DNA of 13,888 nt. Source: Stramenopiles sp. TOSAG23-3. Taxonomy: Eukaryota; Sar. Shown one piece after another: positions 5,999-13,888 of this stretch; position 1 is the first letter of the stretch, and every line of letters starts with the position of its first letter. Under the pieces are notes generated by a model that was not told where the DNA came from, searched no databases, and saw nothing but the letters and a program-made list of their open reading frames with translations. The stretch spans positions 1 through 13,888 of the forward strand of contig LT642339.1 of assembly GCA_900128585.1 (NCBI GenBank), in the 5' to 3' direction. A program made the translations under genes and the position numbers.

Positions 5999-8900
5999 AT
6001 GCAACTTTATCACGATAAAGCTGTGAAGCTGCAAGTGGTTTTGCTGGGGGTTTTATACCTACTCTGCAGCACCCAAGGGTCGCATTCGCCGGCCATTGAA
6101 ACCCTGGTACACGGGGCACACAGTGCCCCTGAACATTTTTCGCACGTCCATAGTGTCCAACTAGACGACACCGGTTTCAAAGAAGACCCGTGGCGAGTCG
6201 GCGTACAGAAAGGGAGGCGCTTGGAAGAGTTGGGCTCCGATGGGTTTCCACTTCCCTCAACGGCTCGCACGCCTCCCTTTGGGAAGCACGTATTTTTCAG
6301 TATGGCCGTGGAAGGTCGCGTCAACGCAACGTTCAACAAAGTCAAGCTGAAGCATCACAGAAACCTTGTTCATGAAGATGCTGTACTAGAATTTCACGAC
6401 AACGGCGGTTCCCCCCGAACTGTGCCGTTTCCCAACTCCGTGTACCATGCCAAGGACGATGACGGAAAACGATGGATATACTTATCTATGATCACCCAGG
6501 ACAGGTTCAAAGTTTGGATTCACGACCACGGTCAGACCATCGTGGTTGAGCCCACACAGCACATTCAAAAATATCCTCACCACAGTCGAAGAAGGCTAAA
6601 AGGGTTTTTCGATGCTCATGAAAGAAAATTTGGGGCATTCCCGAAATTGTTGGCGTATGAATCAAATCAATTCACAGCAAAGCAGGGAGAATGTAGAAGA
6701 AAACTGGGGAGCGAGCGATGGGACAATTGGAAAACGCGCACGGACGAAAAATCGGCAAAACCCGTTTCGCCGACAAGTAATTTGGGACCATACACACCAC
6801 TGGATTGTGGCCTTACAAGTTTGCATATAATGCAGATAGGGTACGGAGTCGACACGGGCTTTTTTAAACGTATAACGGGAGACACTGGCACTGGCAGCGC
6901 GGAAGCTTACCTTGAGGTTGCAGCAGAAGTTGCGATAATGACGGCATTAATCAACCCACCGTACATTCAGCAATTCAATGTGTTTTTGCAAATAAAATAT
7001 ATCAACGCATTTCACAGCACCGCTTCCGGTCCCTCTTGGAACGATGAGCCACTTAATTGGGCCCAAGCTTCTGGGAGTACCCTACGCACATACGGGTGCA
7101 AACATTCGCGGAATGGAGAGGGAAGCAGTCAGTATTTGCAAAAAATTGCGTCTTGGGGGAGTGCAAATATAGAGAGCACACCTTGCAAAAACTGTGGCTC
7201 TTTTCAAGTCTTTACCGCGTGTTATAAACCTTCTGGGGTAATGGGGATCGCATTCTTGGGCGTTGTTTGCAAAAAGAGCCATTTTTATGGCATGAACAGT
7301 TACTATACGCATGGAAAACAGACGATGGGAACCTTGGCACACGAACTGGGGCATACGTTTGGCGCAGGCCACTCTACCCGCGGCGTGATGGATTACACTA
7401 CGTTTGATGAACTCAGGTTTTGGAACGAGAAATGGAGCGGGCAAACAAACAATTATGCAGATATGTGTCGTGCAATAAATAGTGGTAAAAATGGTGGGTG
7501 GGGTAGGGTGACGAATTGCTTTCTGCCTTTGACGAACGTAGGGCCAAGTTACACCGACCGTTGCGGCAACTCTGTAGTCGAGGAGGGAGAAGAATGCGAT
7601 GGCGGCGATTGTTGCACGGACAAGTGTAAATTAAAAGCTGCGGCACAGTGCGATACAACTTTTACAATTATGAAAAAAGATGGAACACACGAAGAGATTA
7701 ACGATGGGTGTTGCACGGACCAATGCAAATTTGAATTGCCGACACAGCAATGCAACATAATGCCAACGATACACTCCAACGACGTGCGAGTTGGGGTATG
7801 CATGAACGGAGAGTGCAGGGACTTCTGCAAAGCACCGGCGAAAACAGGCTACCGGTTGTATGTTAACCAGTGCCCATCAACCATCCTAGATCCATGCAAA
7901 CTGCGATGCGCATCAGGTTCTATATCGTCGCAGAACGCGTGCAAGGACGGCAAAGAGGTAAACGCTAATATTGCGGAGTTTCTGCCTGCAGGGACCGTGT
8001 GTGGAGTTACGCCAGTCCTCCAAAGGTGCTCTGGGACTGGCAAATGTTGCCCTGACTGTCAGAATGGGGGGGCTGCAATTACAGACGCTAACGAGCATTG
8101 CGCGTGTTCGTGTGCAGAGGGCTTTTCTGGTAATAATTGTGAAAACGATGATGGGGGTGGGTCATCGCCGTCACCTGGGCCATCTTTACCGCCCTGGGTA
8201 CTTATCAATGCCCCAATCAAAGATGCAAAATGGAACGTTGGAGCAAAAAATCGACCGGTTCCAGAAATCCACCAGGTTCTGTGGCAATCGGGGAATGTTG
8301 GATCAGGCACGTTTACAATTGAGATCGAACTTAAAGTGTCTGGCAGCGTTTATAAAAAGGCAACTTCGCTGACCTCCGACGCCAAAGATACAGGGATTTA
8401 TCAAATAGATTTGGACGCTTTGTCGGACGACCTGAACACTTGCGGTCCATACCGCATCAAAATGCAATTGAACTCCGAAGGCGGAGCATCTTTCTATTCT
8501 CAAGATTTTACTATCATGCCTGCATCGGAAGCTGTGGTTTCCATCACACTTAAAAATATGGACAATGGGCTGGGGACTACAACTCTCATAAAAAATGGAA
8601 GAACACAAATAACCGCAACACGAAGCTGTAAAGACTCGAGCAGTTTTACCGTGGGCTTTGACTTGTACAGAAATGGTTCCAAGGTTAAGGAGATAAACAG
8701 AGTATCTGGTCGAAACCAGAACTATGTATCCCAAGAGTGGACGGTTCCGATTGATCTGCCTGTTGGATCATCCCATACGATTTTGGTAAAATGGTCGGGG
8801 CTTCCGGCAAAGCATAGCGAAGTCGTTGATGTCTCGACGCCATCGACGCCCGCGACCGTTCTAGTTACCGTACCGAAACCATTCTGGGTTATTGACGTTG

Positions 8901-11900
8901 TTGACGATGCCACCATTATGTGGAGCACAACGGGCCCAATATACTATGTTAATGTCGATGTGTGCCGTGTTAGTGATGGCGTGGTTATGATGTCCGTTGG
9001 TAGCAATGTCCCAGCAGCCCAGGGCAGTATAAAATTTAGTGTTTCCAACAGCGATTTGCCAGAAAAAAGTAAGGGATATTTTGCACGAGTCTCAAAAGCA
9101 GATGATTCAAACGTGAAAGGAGACTCACCCCCAATAAGTACGAAACCGCCACCAACGGGATTGGAATTTACACTTACCAAAATCACTGTGTCGGAACAAT
9201 GTTTGGAGAGTTCCGCTCCTTACATCATTTCCTGGATAGCTACAAATGCCCCAAAGGGGGAGGAGGTGGAAATTGGATATACCCGAGAAGGCACTAAGAT
9301 TGCAACTGTTATGGCCCGGGGTGTCAGTGCCACCAGTCTGTTCCATGTGTTTTCAGCACCAGTCGACATTCGGCCAGCGTCCTATTCCTTCACCGTTCGG
9401 TCGATGTTAGTACCAGACGAAATATATGGCACAACCTCGTCTTTCGTTACCATGCGACGAGAATTAACCGTCTCGATATTGGATCAACCCGACTGGCACC
9501 ACGGCGCGTCTGCTCTGCTGCAATGGACCGTCACGGGGTGCCCTCTTGCGAAAACGTTAGAGATGGACGTCTACCTTGTCGATAATATTGGCAATGTTGT
9601 CGCGCTGTTAAAACATAATCTAGAAATTGCAGCGGTCGGGCAAGGTGAGTTAAAAATAGACTCTGTAAGCTCTCAGTGGCCAGGAGGAAAAAGTTACATG
9701 GTTAAAGTGAGAAACAAAGCGAACGGAAGATTTTGGACAAGTTCTAAATTTATGATAAATGCGGCAGAGGCTCTTGAAATAAAATCTATAACCCTGCCGA
9801 CAGAACATAGTGGTAAAGTTGTACTTGCCTGGAAGACGGAAGGCTACGTGCCGGATGTCAACATTGAAATATTTAAGGACGGGAGCTTGTACAAAACGCT
9901 GGCCAGCCTTTGGCCAAATGCGGGAAAGTTCATGTTTTCCACAAAACAATATCCTTCCTCGTCACAATATCGCGTGAAGATCGCTGGCATGGGAACCACA
10001 AAACCAGCGGCGGCAATTTCGGACCCTTTCGCACTGAATGAAGGCAGCGATTTGAGCATAAAGATTCTGAAGCCCGAGTTTGGCAGATCTTACCTTGCAG
10101 GGGAAACCATTGGCATTACATACGAAACTAAGGGTGGAACAGGTTCAGGCAATGTATTCGTTGATGTCTACCTTTGCGACGCAGATGGTAGCACTAAATT
10201 AATGAACATATTCACTAAATCGCAAAGCCCCAAAAATCAAAAGGCCGTGAAGCAATTTTCGCTGCCACAAAATGGATCGTATTTGAGCGCATCGATCGGT
10301 TTTAGAATATGTATAGAAAAGTGGCAAGGCAATTCTGGCACATCGTTTAACCAAAATGTTAAGGGGGCTGAACATGCTAGTCAAATGTTTTACATTGAGG
10401 CCCTTCCTTCCATAGAAATAGCTTCAGTAACGTTTACCAACATTGGAGAATACATGTTTATTAAATGGCGGAGCACGGGAATGCCGGTTCGCACTTTAGA
10501 CATCTACCTGGAAAACGTGATGGGAGGAGAAGCGGGTGGGACAAAGCACACATTGGCAGCAGACTTGCAAAATATCGACCAAGTGAGGGTGTTAGTTCCA
10601 GCCAACAGTGGGATAAAGAACGAGACGGATTATACCCTTCGCATTGAAATCAGGGTCCCCCCGTCAAAGATTGACACAAAAACGTTTTCCCACTCTATGC
10701 TGATACGGTTTGCCTCGTCGTCTACGCATTTGTCCCCAAAAGTCTTGCAACCGGTTGCATCCAGCGCAGTTAGCAGCAGTGAAAATTTGATAATAGAGTG
10801 GCAAGCTTCTGAAGGTGCCGCATTTGCCACAGTTACTATGGAACAGTTTGGAACGGCCACTAGAAACAGCTTACTGACGACCCTCGCATCGTCCGCAGCT
10901 AGTACAGGATACCTGAAAATAGATTTGTCCTCGCACTCAGTAATTCCTAATCTTCGGAATGTGGTGCAGGTAAAAATTTCGGACAAGAACAGCCAGGTAA
11001 TACATGAGCTTACAAGCGAGGTTTTCTCAATAACAGAACCCGAAGCTAAAGTGGAGATTATCTCTGTGTCTGGGGGCGAACGTGCTGGTTTGTTGCCGTA
11101 CAAGATAGTGTTTGGGAGACCGTTTGATTTCTTGTGGAGCATTCAAGGAAATGTAGGATCAGTCGCCCTGGAACTTTGGGAGTGTGAAACGGCAGGCTGT
11201 TACAACTCTGAATTCGCAATGTCTATTGACTCGGTCGACTCGTCGAATTACTTGAACAAATCAAAACATGAATTGAAAACATCTTGGACTCCGTCATCGT
11301 GGACGCAACCACCAAAGGTGGATGGTTTCTATCGAGTGGTTGTTCGATCAATACAATACTCGAATAAGTATTTTGCAACAAGCCCAGAAATTCTCACAGT
11401 GTCCCCTAATATATGTATAATTGGGGAAGGGGGCTGCTCGAATGTTCAAATTCGCCTCTTGGTTGATTCTCCAACTCAGGACCAAGTCGTGATGACCGGC
11501 AGCCTGGTGCATATAAACTGGAAAATTATCGTATCGAACCCGAATGAATGGAGGCCTCCCACGTACGTATCCATCAGTCTGCGGCGAAATGGAAAGCATG
11601 TTTTGACAATCGCACCAGAGGTTGAAAATACTGGTTCTTACGCATGGCCTGTCAGCGAAGCATTAGAAGGCAACGACAAATATTCTGTAATCGTAAAAGC
11701 TGTCACTGTTTCGGGAAGTTCAAAGGCAGTTGCTTGCCCGAATACAAATGCCGCGCAAGACGGGAGTTGCCAAAGCGGGTTATTCCGAGTAAGAAGCTTG
11801 AACACTGCCGGTGCAATTAGGGAGCTTTTTCTTACTTTAGAACAGGAAAACAGAGATGATAGTAGTGGTTGGAGCCCAGTGTCGGATGGTTCCGCGCTTC

Positions 11901-13744
11901 ATACGAACGTGGTCTCGGTTGGTCAGTTCTTGCGCGTGTCCTGGTTTTCCGTAGGTTCCGTTCGTGGCCCGTTCACGATTGCCATAGTTGACAGCAACAA
12001 TGCAGTGCTTGCCCTTTGGGAAGACATCGTCGAAGTGGCGGGTACATTGCGATTCCGAATACCATCGTCTATACTGTCAAAGCTAAAAAACGATGTCTAC
12101 AGAATAAGAATACAGTCATCAAACCGCGCACTCCGTTTCTCTAAGGGGTTTTACATTGTAAGCAGGAAGAGTCTGAACGTACTGCCGCGAACAAATATGG
12201 TTCGGGGTAGTACATTTTTTTTGGAATGGTCACAGCCTGAAAAACCGTTTATGTTGCGTTCGCGTTTCGTTCGGCGTGCGTTTATAGAAGGGTTTTCAGG
12301 CAGCTCGAAACGACGCTCTCGGCAGCTGTCTTCCAGCGAGGGTAAAATTATGTGGAAAACTGCGCGGGGAGTTTCCTGCGTTCCGTTTATATGGGAAAAC
12401 ACGATGCAGAACCAGTGCGTTTCGGGTGTGAAACCGACAAAGTTTGATGGCCAGCCGTGGTGCGCAACGGCCGTGAATAAGGGTGGGGAACCAATAGCGA
12501 CGGGTGTATGCCCCCAATTGGAAGTATTTGAAGTGCAGCCAGGAAAAGCGTCGGCCGATTCAAAAGTCCTGGACACCAACACCGGATATGTGCGGGTAAC
12601 ACTCCCCGGGGGGTCAGCTTTACCAGGAGCTGGCGATGGCTACTATATGGAAATGTTTGATGGAAATACTGGAAACGTAGTTGCAAGATCGAACTCGTTT
12701 AGCATAGCGTGTTCGCCTTTCGAAATACAGTTCGAGTACGAGGCAGTAAATTCGTCTCTCTCGCAGTGCCACCAGCAAATAATCGACTCGACCGGATTTT
12801 CAAAGGACAAAGTTAAATTGACAAAGCAAGATGGGGCAGAGGCTACTGTGTGGTTGCTAACGGGTGGACTGGAAGACACGGACTTTTCGAATTGCCCCGA
12901 GCAAAAGCTTTCGACTATATCGAAACTCCCGTGTGTTCATCAAAGTTCGTTTTCCTTCAAAACCCTTGACCTGTATTCAGAGGCTCCACCACAGCCCGAA
13001 AGTAAAAGAAATCAAAACGCGGAAGACAATACGTTGCTTATAGTCGGTATTTCAATAGGGGCCATGGTCCTTATTGGAATCGTACTTGGCGCGTATTATA
13101 TCCGCTCCCACAGAGAGCAGTTGCAAAAGATGTACGGGAAGTGGAAAACAGCAAAATTGACTTCAAAGACGGTTTATTATGTGAAACCAAGCACAGGAGA
13201 AACGAGCTGGCTGCCCAGCTTTTTTGCCGACAAACAACAACGTGAAGAGGACAGCACGCCAAATAAAGAAGTTGCTAATAAAGAAGTTGCTGGTCTCAGC
13301 TTGCCAGAGGGGTGGCACGAAGGAAAGGCTGACGACGGAAGAGTTTTCTATTTTCATGACGATGGGGAAAGCACTTCTTGGGAACTCCCTCAAGGTCAGC
13401 CGAAGAAAACTGCAAAGCAGATCGATGCTGCGAAGTTGCCACCAGGTTGGCACAAAGACATCGCTGCGGCTGGTAGAATTTATTACTGGCACGACGATGG
13501 GAAAACGACTTCGTGGGAGTTGCCAGATTGGATTCCGGAAGGTTGGGGCCTGAATCCTGGCGCCAATACTGGCACTCCAGGAACGTTGGCAAAGAGCTGG
13601 AAAAAGGTAGAAATAGGAGGGAACGGGAAAGAGATACACTACCACTACAACGAAGAAACATGCCAATCTTCATGGGAGAACCCACAACAAAAGCAAGAAC
13701 GCAAAAAGCCTGCAATAGCTACGGAAAAGGGCGACTGGTTGTAA
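5999..13744 (+). CDS. ADAM-like (M12B-type) transmembrane metalloprotease with Kre9-like repeats and four WW domains
   Basis: The frame is open from 5930, but the first ATG is 5999, giving 2581 residues in one intronless frame. A signal peptide (about 1-27, core VVLLGVLYLLCS) comes first. A reprolysin-type propeptide (about 95-190) ends in VVEP, with basic RRRLK and CRRKL (Cys232, possible cysteine switch) after it. The catalytic domain (about 265-510) has HELGHTFGAGH (zinc ligands His448, His452, His458; base Glu449) and a Met-turn at Met464. A disintegrin-like module (CGNSVVEEGEECDGG, from about 521), an ADAM-type Cys-rich segment and an EGF-like module (about 683-717) follow. The rest of the ectodomain is about twelve beta-sandwich repeats with an FN2-like module. 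One transmembrane helix (about 2345-2367) and four WW domains complete the protein. By family it is a membrane-anchored sheddase or matrix protease acting outside the cell, with the WW tail recruiting proline-rich cytoplasmic partners. M11 gametolysin is the alternative family, but the propeptide, the GIAFLGVVC segment and the disintegrin favour M12B. It is divergent from the SOD-repeat gene. Confidence 0.93.
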   Translation: MQLYHDKAVKLQVVLLGVLYLLCSTQGSHSPAIETLVHGAHSAPEHFSHVHSVQLDDTGFKEDPWRVGVQKGRRLEELGSDGFPLPSTARTPPFGKHVFFSMAVEGRVNATFNKVKLKHHRNLVHEDAVLEFHDNGGSPRTVPFPNSVYHAKDDDGKRWIYLSMITQDRFKVWIHDHGQTIVVEPTQHIQKYPHHSRRRLKGFFDAHERKFGAFPKLLAYESNQFTAKQGECRRKLGSERWDNWKTRTDEKSAKPVSPTSNLGPYTPLDCGLTSLHIMQIGYGVDTGFFKRITGDTGTGSAEAYLEVAAEVAIMTALINPPYIQQFNVFLQIKYINAFHSTASGPSWNDEPLNWAQASGSTLRTYGCKHSRNGEGSSQYLQKIASWGSANIESTPCKNCGSFQVFTACYKPSGVMGIAFLGVVCKKSHFYGMNSYYTHGKQTMGTLAHELGHTFGAGHSTRGVMDYTTFDELRFWNEKWSGQTNNYADMCRAINSGKNGGWGRVTNCFLPLTNVGPSYTDRCGNSVVEEGEECDGGDCCTDKCKLKAAAQCDTTFTIMKKDGTHEEINDGCCTDQCKFELPTQQCNIMPTIHSNDVRVGVCMNGECRDFCKAPAKTGYRLYVNQCPSTILDPCKLRCASGSISSQNACKDGKEVNANIAEFLPAGTVCGVTPVLQRCSGTGKCCPDCQNGGAAITDANEHCACSCAEGFSGNNCENDDGGGSSPSPGPSLPPWVLINAPIKDAKWNVGAKNRPVPEIHQVLWQSGNVGSGTFTIEIELKVSGSVYKKATSLTSDAKDTGIYQIDLDALSDDLNTCGPYRIKMQLNSEGGASFYSQDFTIMPASEAVVSITLKNMDNGLGTTTLIKNGRTQITATRSCKDSSSFTVGFDLYRNGSKVKEINRVSGRNQNYVSQEWTVPIDLPVGSSHTILVKWSGLPAKHSEVVDVSTPSTPATVLVTVPKPFWVIDVVDDATIMWSTTGPIYYVNVDVCRVSDGVVMMSVGSNVPAAQGSIKFSVSNSDLPEKSKGYFARVSKADDSNVKGDSPPISTKPPPTGLEFTLTKITVSEQCLESSAPYIISWIATNAPKGEEVEIGYTREGTKIATVMARGVSATSLFHVFSAPVDIRPASYSFTVRSMLVPDEIYGTTSSFVTMRRELTVSILDQPDWHHGASALLQWTVTGCPLAKTLEMDVYLVDNIGNVVALLKHNLEIAAVGQGELKIDSVSSQWPGGKSYMVKVRNKANGRFWTSSKFMINAAEALEIKSITLPTEHSGKVVLAWKTEGYVPDVNIEIFKDGSLYKTLASLWPNAGKFMFSTKQYPSSSQYRVKIAGMGTTKPAAAISDPFALNEGSDLSIKILKPEFGRSYLAGETIGITYETKGGTGSGNVFVDVYLCDADGSTKLMNIFTKSQSPKNQKAVKQFSLPQNGSYLSASIGFRICIEKWQGNSGTSFNQNVKGAEHASQMFYIEALPSIEIASVTFTNIGEYMFIKWRSTGMPVRTLDIYLENVMGGEAGGTKHTLAADLQNIDQVRVLVPANSGIKNETDYTLRIEIRVPPSKIDTKTFSHSMLIRFASSSTHLSPKVLQPVASSAVSSSENLIIEWQASEGAAFATVTMEQFGTATRNSLLTTLASSAASTGYLKIDLSSHSVIPNLRNVVQVKISDKNSQVIHELTSEVFSITEPEAKVEIISVSGGERAGLLPYKIVFGRPFDFLWSIQGNVGSVALELWECETAGCYNSEFAMSIDSVDSSNYLNKSKHELKTSWTPSSWTQPPKVDGFYRVVVRSIQYSNKYFATSPEILTVSPNICIIGEGGCSNVQIRLLVDSPTQDQVVMTGSLVHINWKIIVSNPNEWRPPTYVSISLRRNGKHVLTIAPEVENTGSYAWPVSEALEGNDKYSVIVKAVTVSGSSKAVACPNTNAAQDGSCQSGLFRVRSLNTAGAIRELFLTLEQENRDDSSGWSPVSDGSALHTNVVSVGQFLRVSWFSVGSVRGPFTIAIVDSNNAVLALWEDIVEVAGTLRFRIPSSILSKLKNDVYRIRIQSSNRALRFSKGFYIVSRKSLNVLPRTNMVRGSTFFLEWSQPEKPFMLRSRFVRRAFIEGFSGSSKRRSRQLSSSEGKIMWKTARGVSCVPFIWENTMQNQCVSGVKPTKFDGQPWCATAVNKGGEPIATGVCPQLEVFEVQPGKASADSKVLDTNTGYVRVTLPGGSALPGAGDGYYMEMFDGNTGNVVARSNSFSIACSPFEIQFEYEAVNSSLSQCHQQIIDSTGFSKDKVKLTKQDGAEATVWLLTGGLEDTDFSNCPEQKLSTISKLPCVHQSSFSFKTLDLYSEAPPQPESKRNQNAEDNTLLIVGISIGAMVLIGIVLGAYYIRSHREQLQKMYGKWKTAKLTSKTVYYVKPSTGETSWLPSFFADKQQREEDSTPNKEVANKEVAGLSLPEGWHEGKADDGRVFYFHDDGESTSWELPQGQPKKTAKQIDAAKLPPGWHKDIAAAGRIYYWHDDGKTTSWELPDWIPEGWGLNPGANTGTPGTLAKSWKKVEIGGNGKEIHYHYNEETCQSSWENPQQKQERKKPAIATEKGDWL
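8200..12708 (+). repeat. Tandem Kre9/Knh1-like beta-sandwich repeats in the protease ectodomain
   Basis: From about residue 735 to 2236 the protein shows a recurring unit of about 95-125 residues. It has an opening strand with Pro, then (I/L/F)xW(x)3-5G, then a (V/I)x(I/L)x(L/Y) strand, a small-residue turn before a short hydrophobic strand, and a Y-x-(I/V)-(K/R)-(I/V) strand. Examples of the core are IMWSTTG, LQWTVTG, LAWKTEG, IKWRSTG, FLWSIQG and VSWFSVG. I count about twelve units, with approximate starts at nucleotides 8200, 8530, 8850, 9160, 9460, 9767, 10046, 10403, 10714, 11037, 11408, 11807 and a final interrupted one from 12163. The pattern fits the Ser-Thr-rich GPI-anchored Kre9/Knh1 family, best known in fungal cell-wall proteins. 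Repeats are diverged at DNA level, so the duplications are old. They probably form a long stalk. Confidence 0.7.
12377..12511 (+). other. Fibronectin type II-like module embedded in the last ectodomain repeat
   Basis: Residues 2127-2171 show four cysteines in an FN2/kringle-like order: C-V-P-F-I-W at Cys2127, Cys2140, a DGQPWC motif with Cys2155, and a final Gly-Val-Cys at 2171. It differs from the strict FN2 pattern in having one residue instead of two before PF and a longer second loop. It is preceded by a basic, Ser-rich stretch (SSKRRSRQLSSSEG) that could be a processing site. FN2 modules bind collagen or glycans in animals; the ligand here is unknown. Confidence 0.6.
13142..13690 (+). 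other. Four cytoplasmic WW domains of the protease
   Basis: Signature tryptophan pairs lie at residues 2382/2404, 2439/2461, 2484/2506 and 2534/2559, so spacing is 22, 22, 22 and 25 residues, in the usual WW range or slightly longer. Units 2 and 3 are clear: LP(E/P)GW at the start, aromatic FYF or YYW in the middle, and TSWELP at the end. Unit 1 (TVYYVKPSTGETSW) is WW-like but lacks the leading Pro. Unit 4 (HYHYNEETCQSSWENP) is a divergent but complete match. WW domains bind proline-rich motifs. The array starts about 15 residues after the membrane. Confidence 0.85.
13262..13291 (+). repeat. Perfect in-frame 15-bp tandem duplication
   Basis: AATAAAGAAGTTGCT is present twice back to back (13262-13276, 13277-13291), encoding NKEVA twice in the linker between WW units 1 and 2. 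The exact DNA identity suggests a recent slippage event that may vary between strains. Confidence 0.85.
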
Positions 13745-13888
13745 GTTAAATTTGGGCGCACGGCGGGGGTAATCGGGGGTGGCATGTAATACCAGCTTTT
13801 CATAATATCAAAAAAAACAAATTATATAGTATGTTTTAAGACTCTCAAAAAAGAAAAGAAAAAAGAAGGTAAAACCGTTCAAGAACCC
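13745..13888. other. 3' flank of the protease gene
   Basis: No gene is seen. A short G-rich stretch (about 13754-13782) is followed by A-rich DNA with no AATAAA. A purine-only run lies near 13847-13869. It probably holds the 3' UTR and end of the transcript. Confidence 0.4.

Noticed and set aside
6800-7830. Snake-venom-type metalloproteinase toxin
   Set aside because: The metalloprotease plus disintegrin layout is shared by ordinary ADAMs; the membrane anchor and WW tail argue for a cell-surface protease.
13163-13666. 167-codon minus-strand frame
   Set aside because: Antisense shadow of the WW domains with no recognisable features.
1-13888. tRNA, rRNA, CRISPR, transposase or terminal repeats of a mobile element
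   Set aside because: Looked for in the spacers by eye; none found.

Overview
This window looks like nuclear DNA of a microbial eukaryote, probably a unicellular alga or other protist. The reasons are secretory signal peptides on long type I membrane proteins, ADAM-type metalloprotease, disintegrin and WW modules, no bacterial gene layout, and moderate-GC coding blocks separated by very AT-rich spacers. All recognised genes are uninterrupted, including one of 7.7 kb, so the genome is locally intron-poor. I cannot name the lineage from this sequence.

Layout: (1) 3-149 (+) may be the 3' end of a gene entering from the left. (2) 467-1303 (-) encodes a 278-residue five-helix membrane protein resembling the isolated N-terminal TMD0 domain of ABCC/MRP transporters, with no ABC core visible. 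(3) 1833-4811 (-) encodes a 992-residue type I membrane protein with four divergent tandem Cu/Zn-superoxide-dismutase-like ectodomains that have lost copper ligands, plus a proline-rich cytoplasmic tail. (4) 4812-5998 is a divergent intergenic region of about 1.2 kb that must hold both promoters. (5) 5999-13744 (+) encodes a 2581-residue protein: signal peptide, M12B-type propeptide, zinc metalloprotease (HELGHTFGAGH), disintegrin-like, Cys-rich and EGF-like modules, about a dozen Kre9/Knh1-like beta-sandwich repeats, an embedded FN2-like module, one transmembrane helix and four cytoplasmic WW domains.

The most interesting feature is the head-to-head pair (3)/(5). One product is a surface protease whose cytoplasmic tail carries four WW domains. 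The other is a catalytically dead SOD-repeat surface protein whose tail carries WW-ligand-like proline runs. I infer that they could form a co-expressed cell-surface complex, or a sheddase and its substrate. That is a hypothesis; the sequence shows only the architectures and the divergent arrangement.

A second signal is a family of perfect palindromes centred on TACCGGTA. It occurs four times, in three of the spacers, and I found no copy in the coding sequence.
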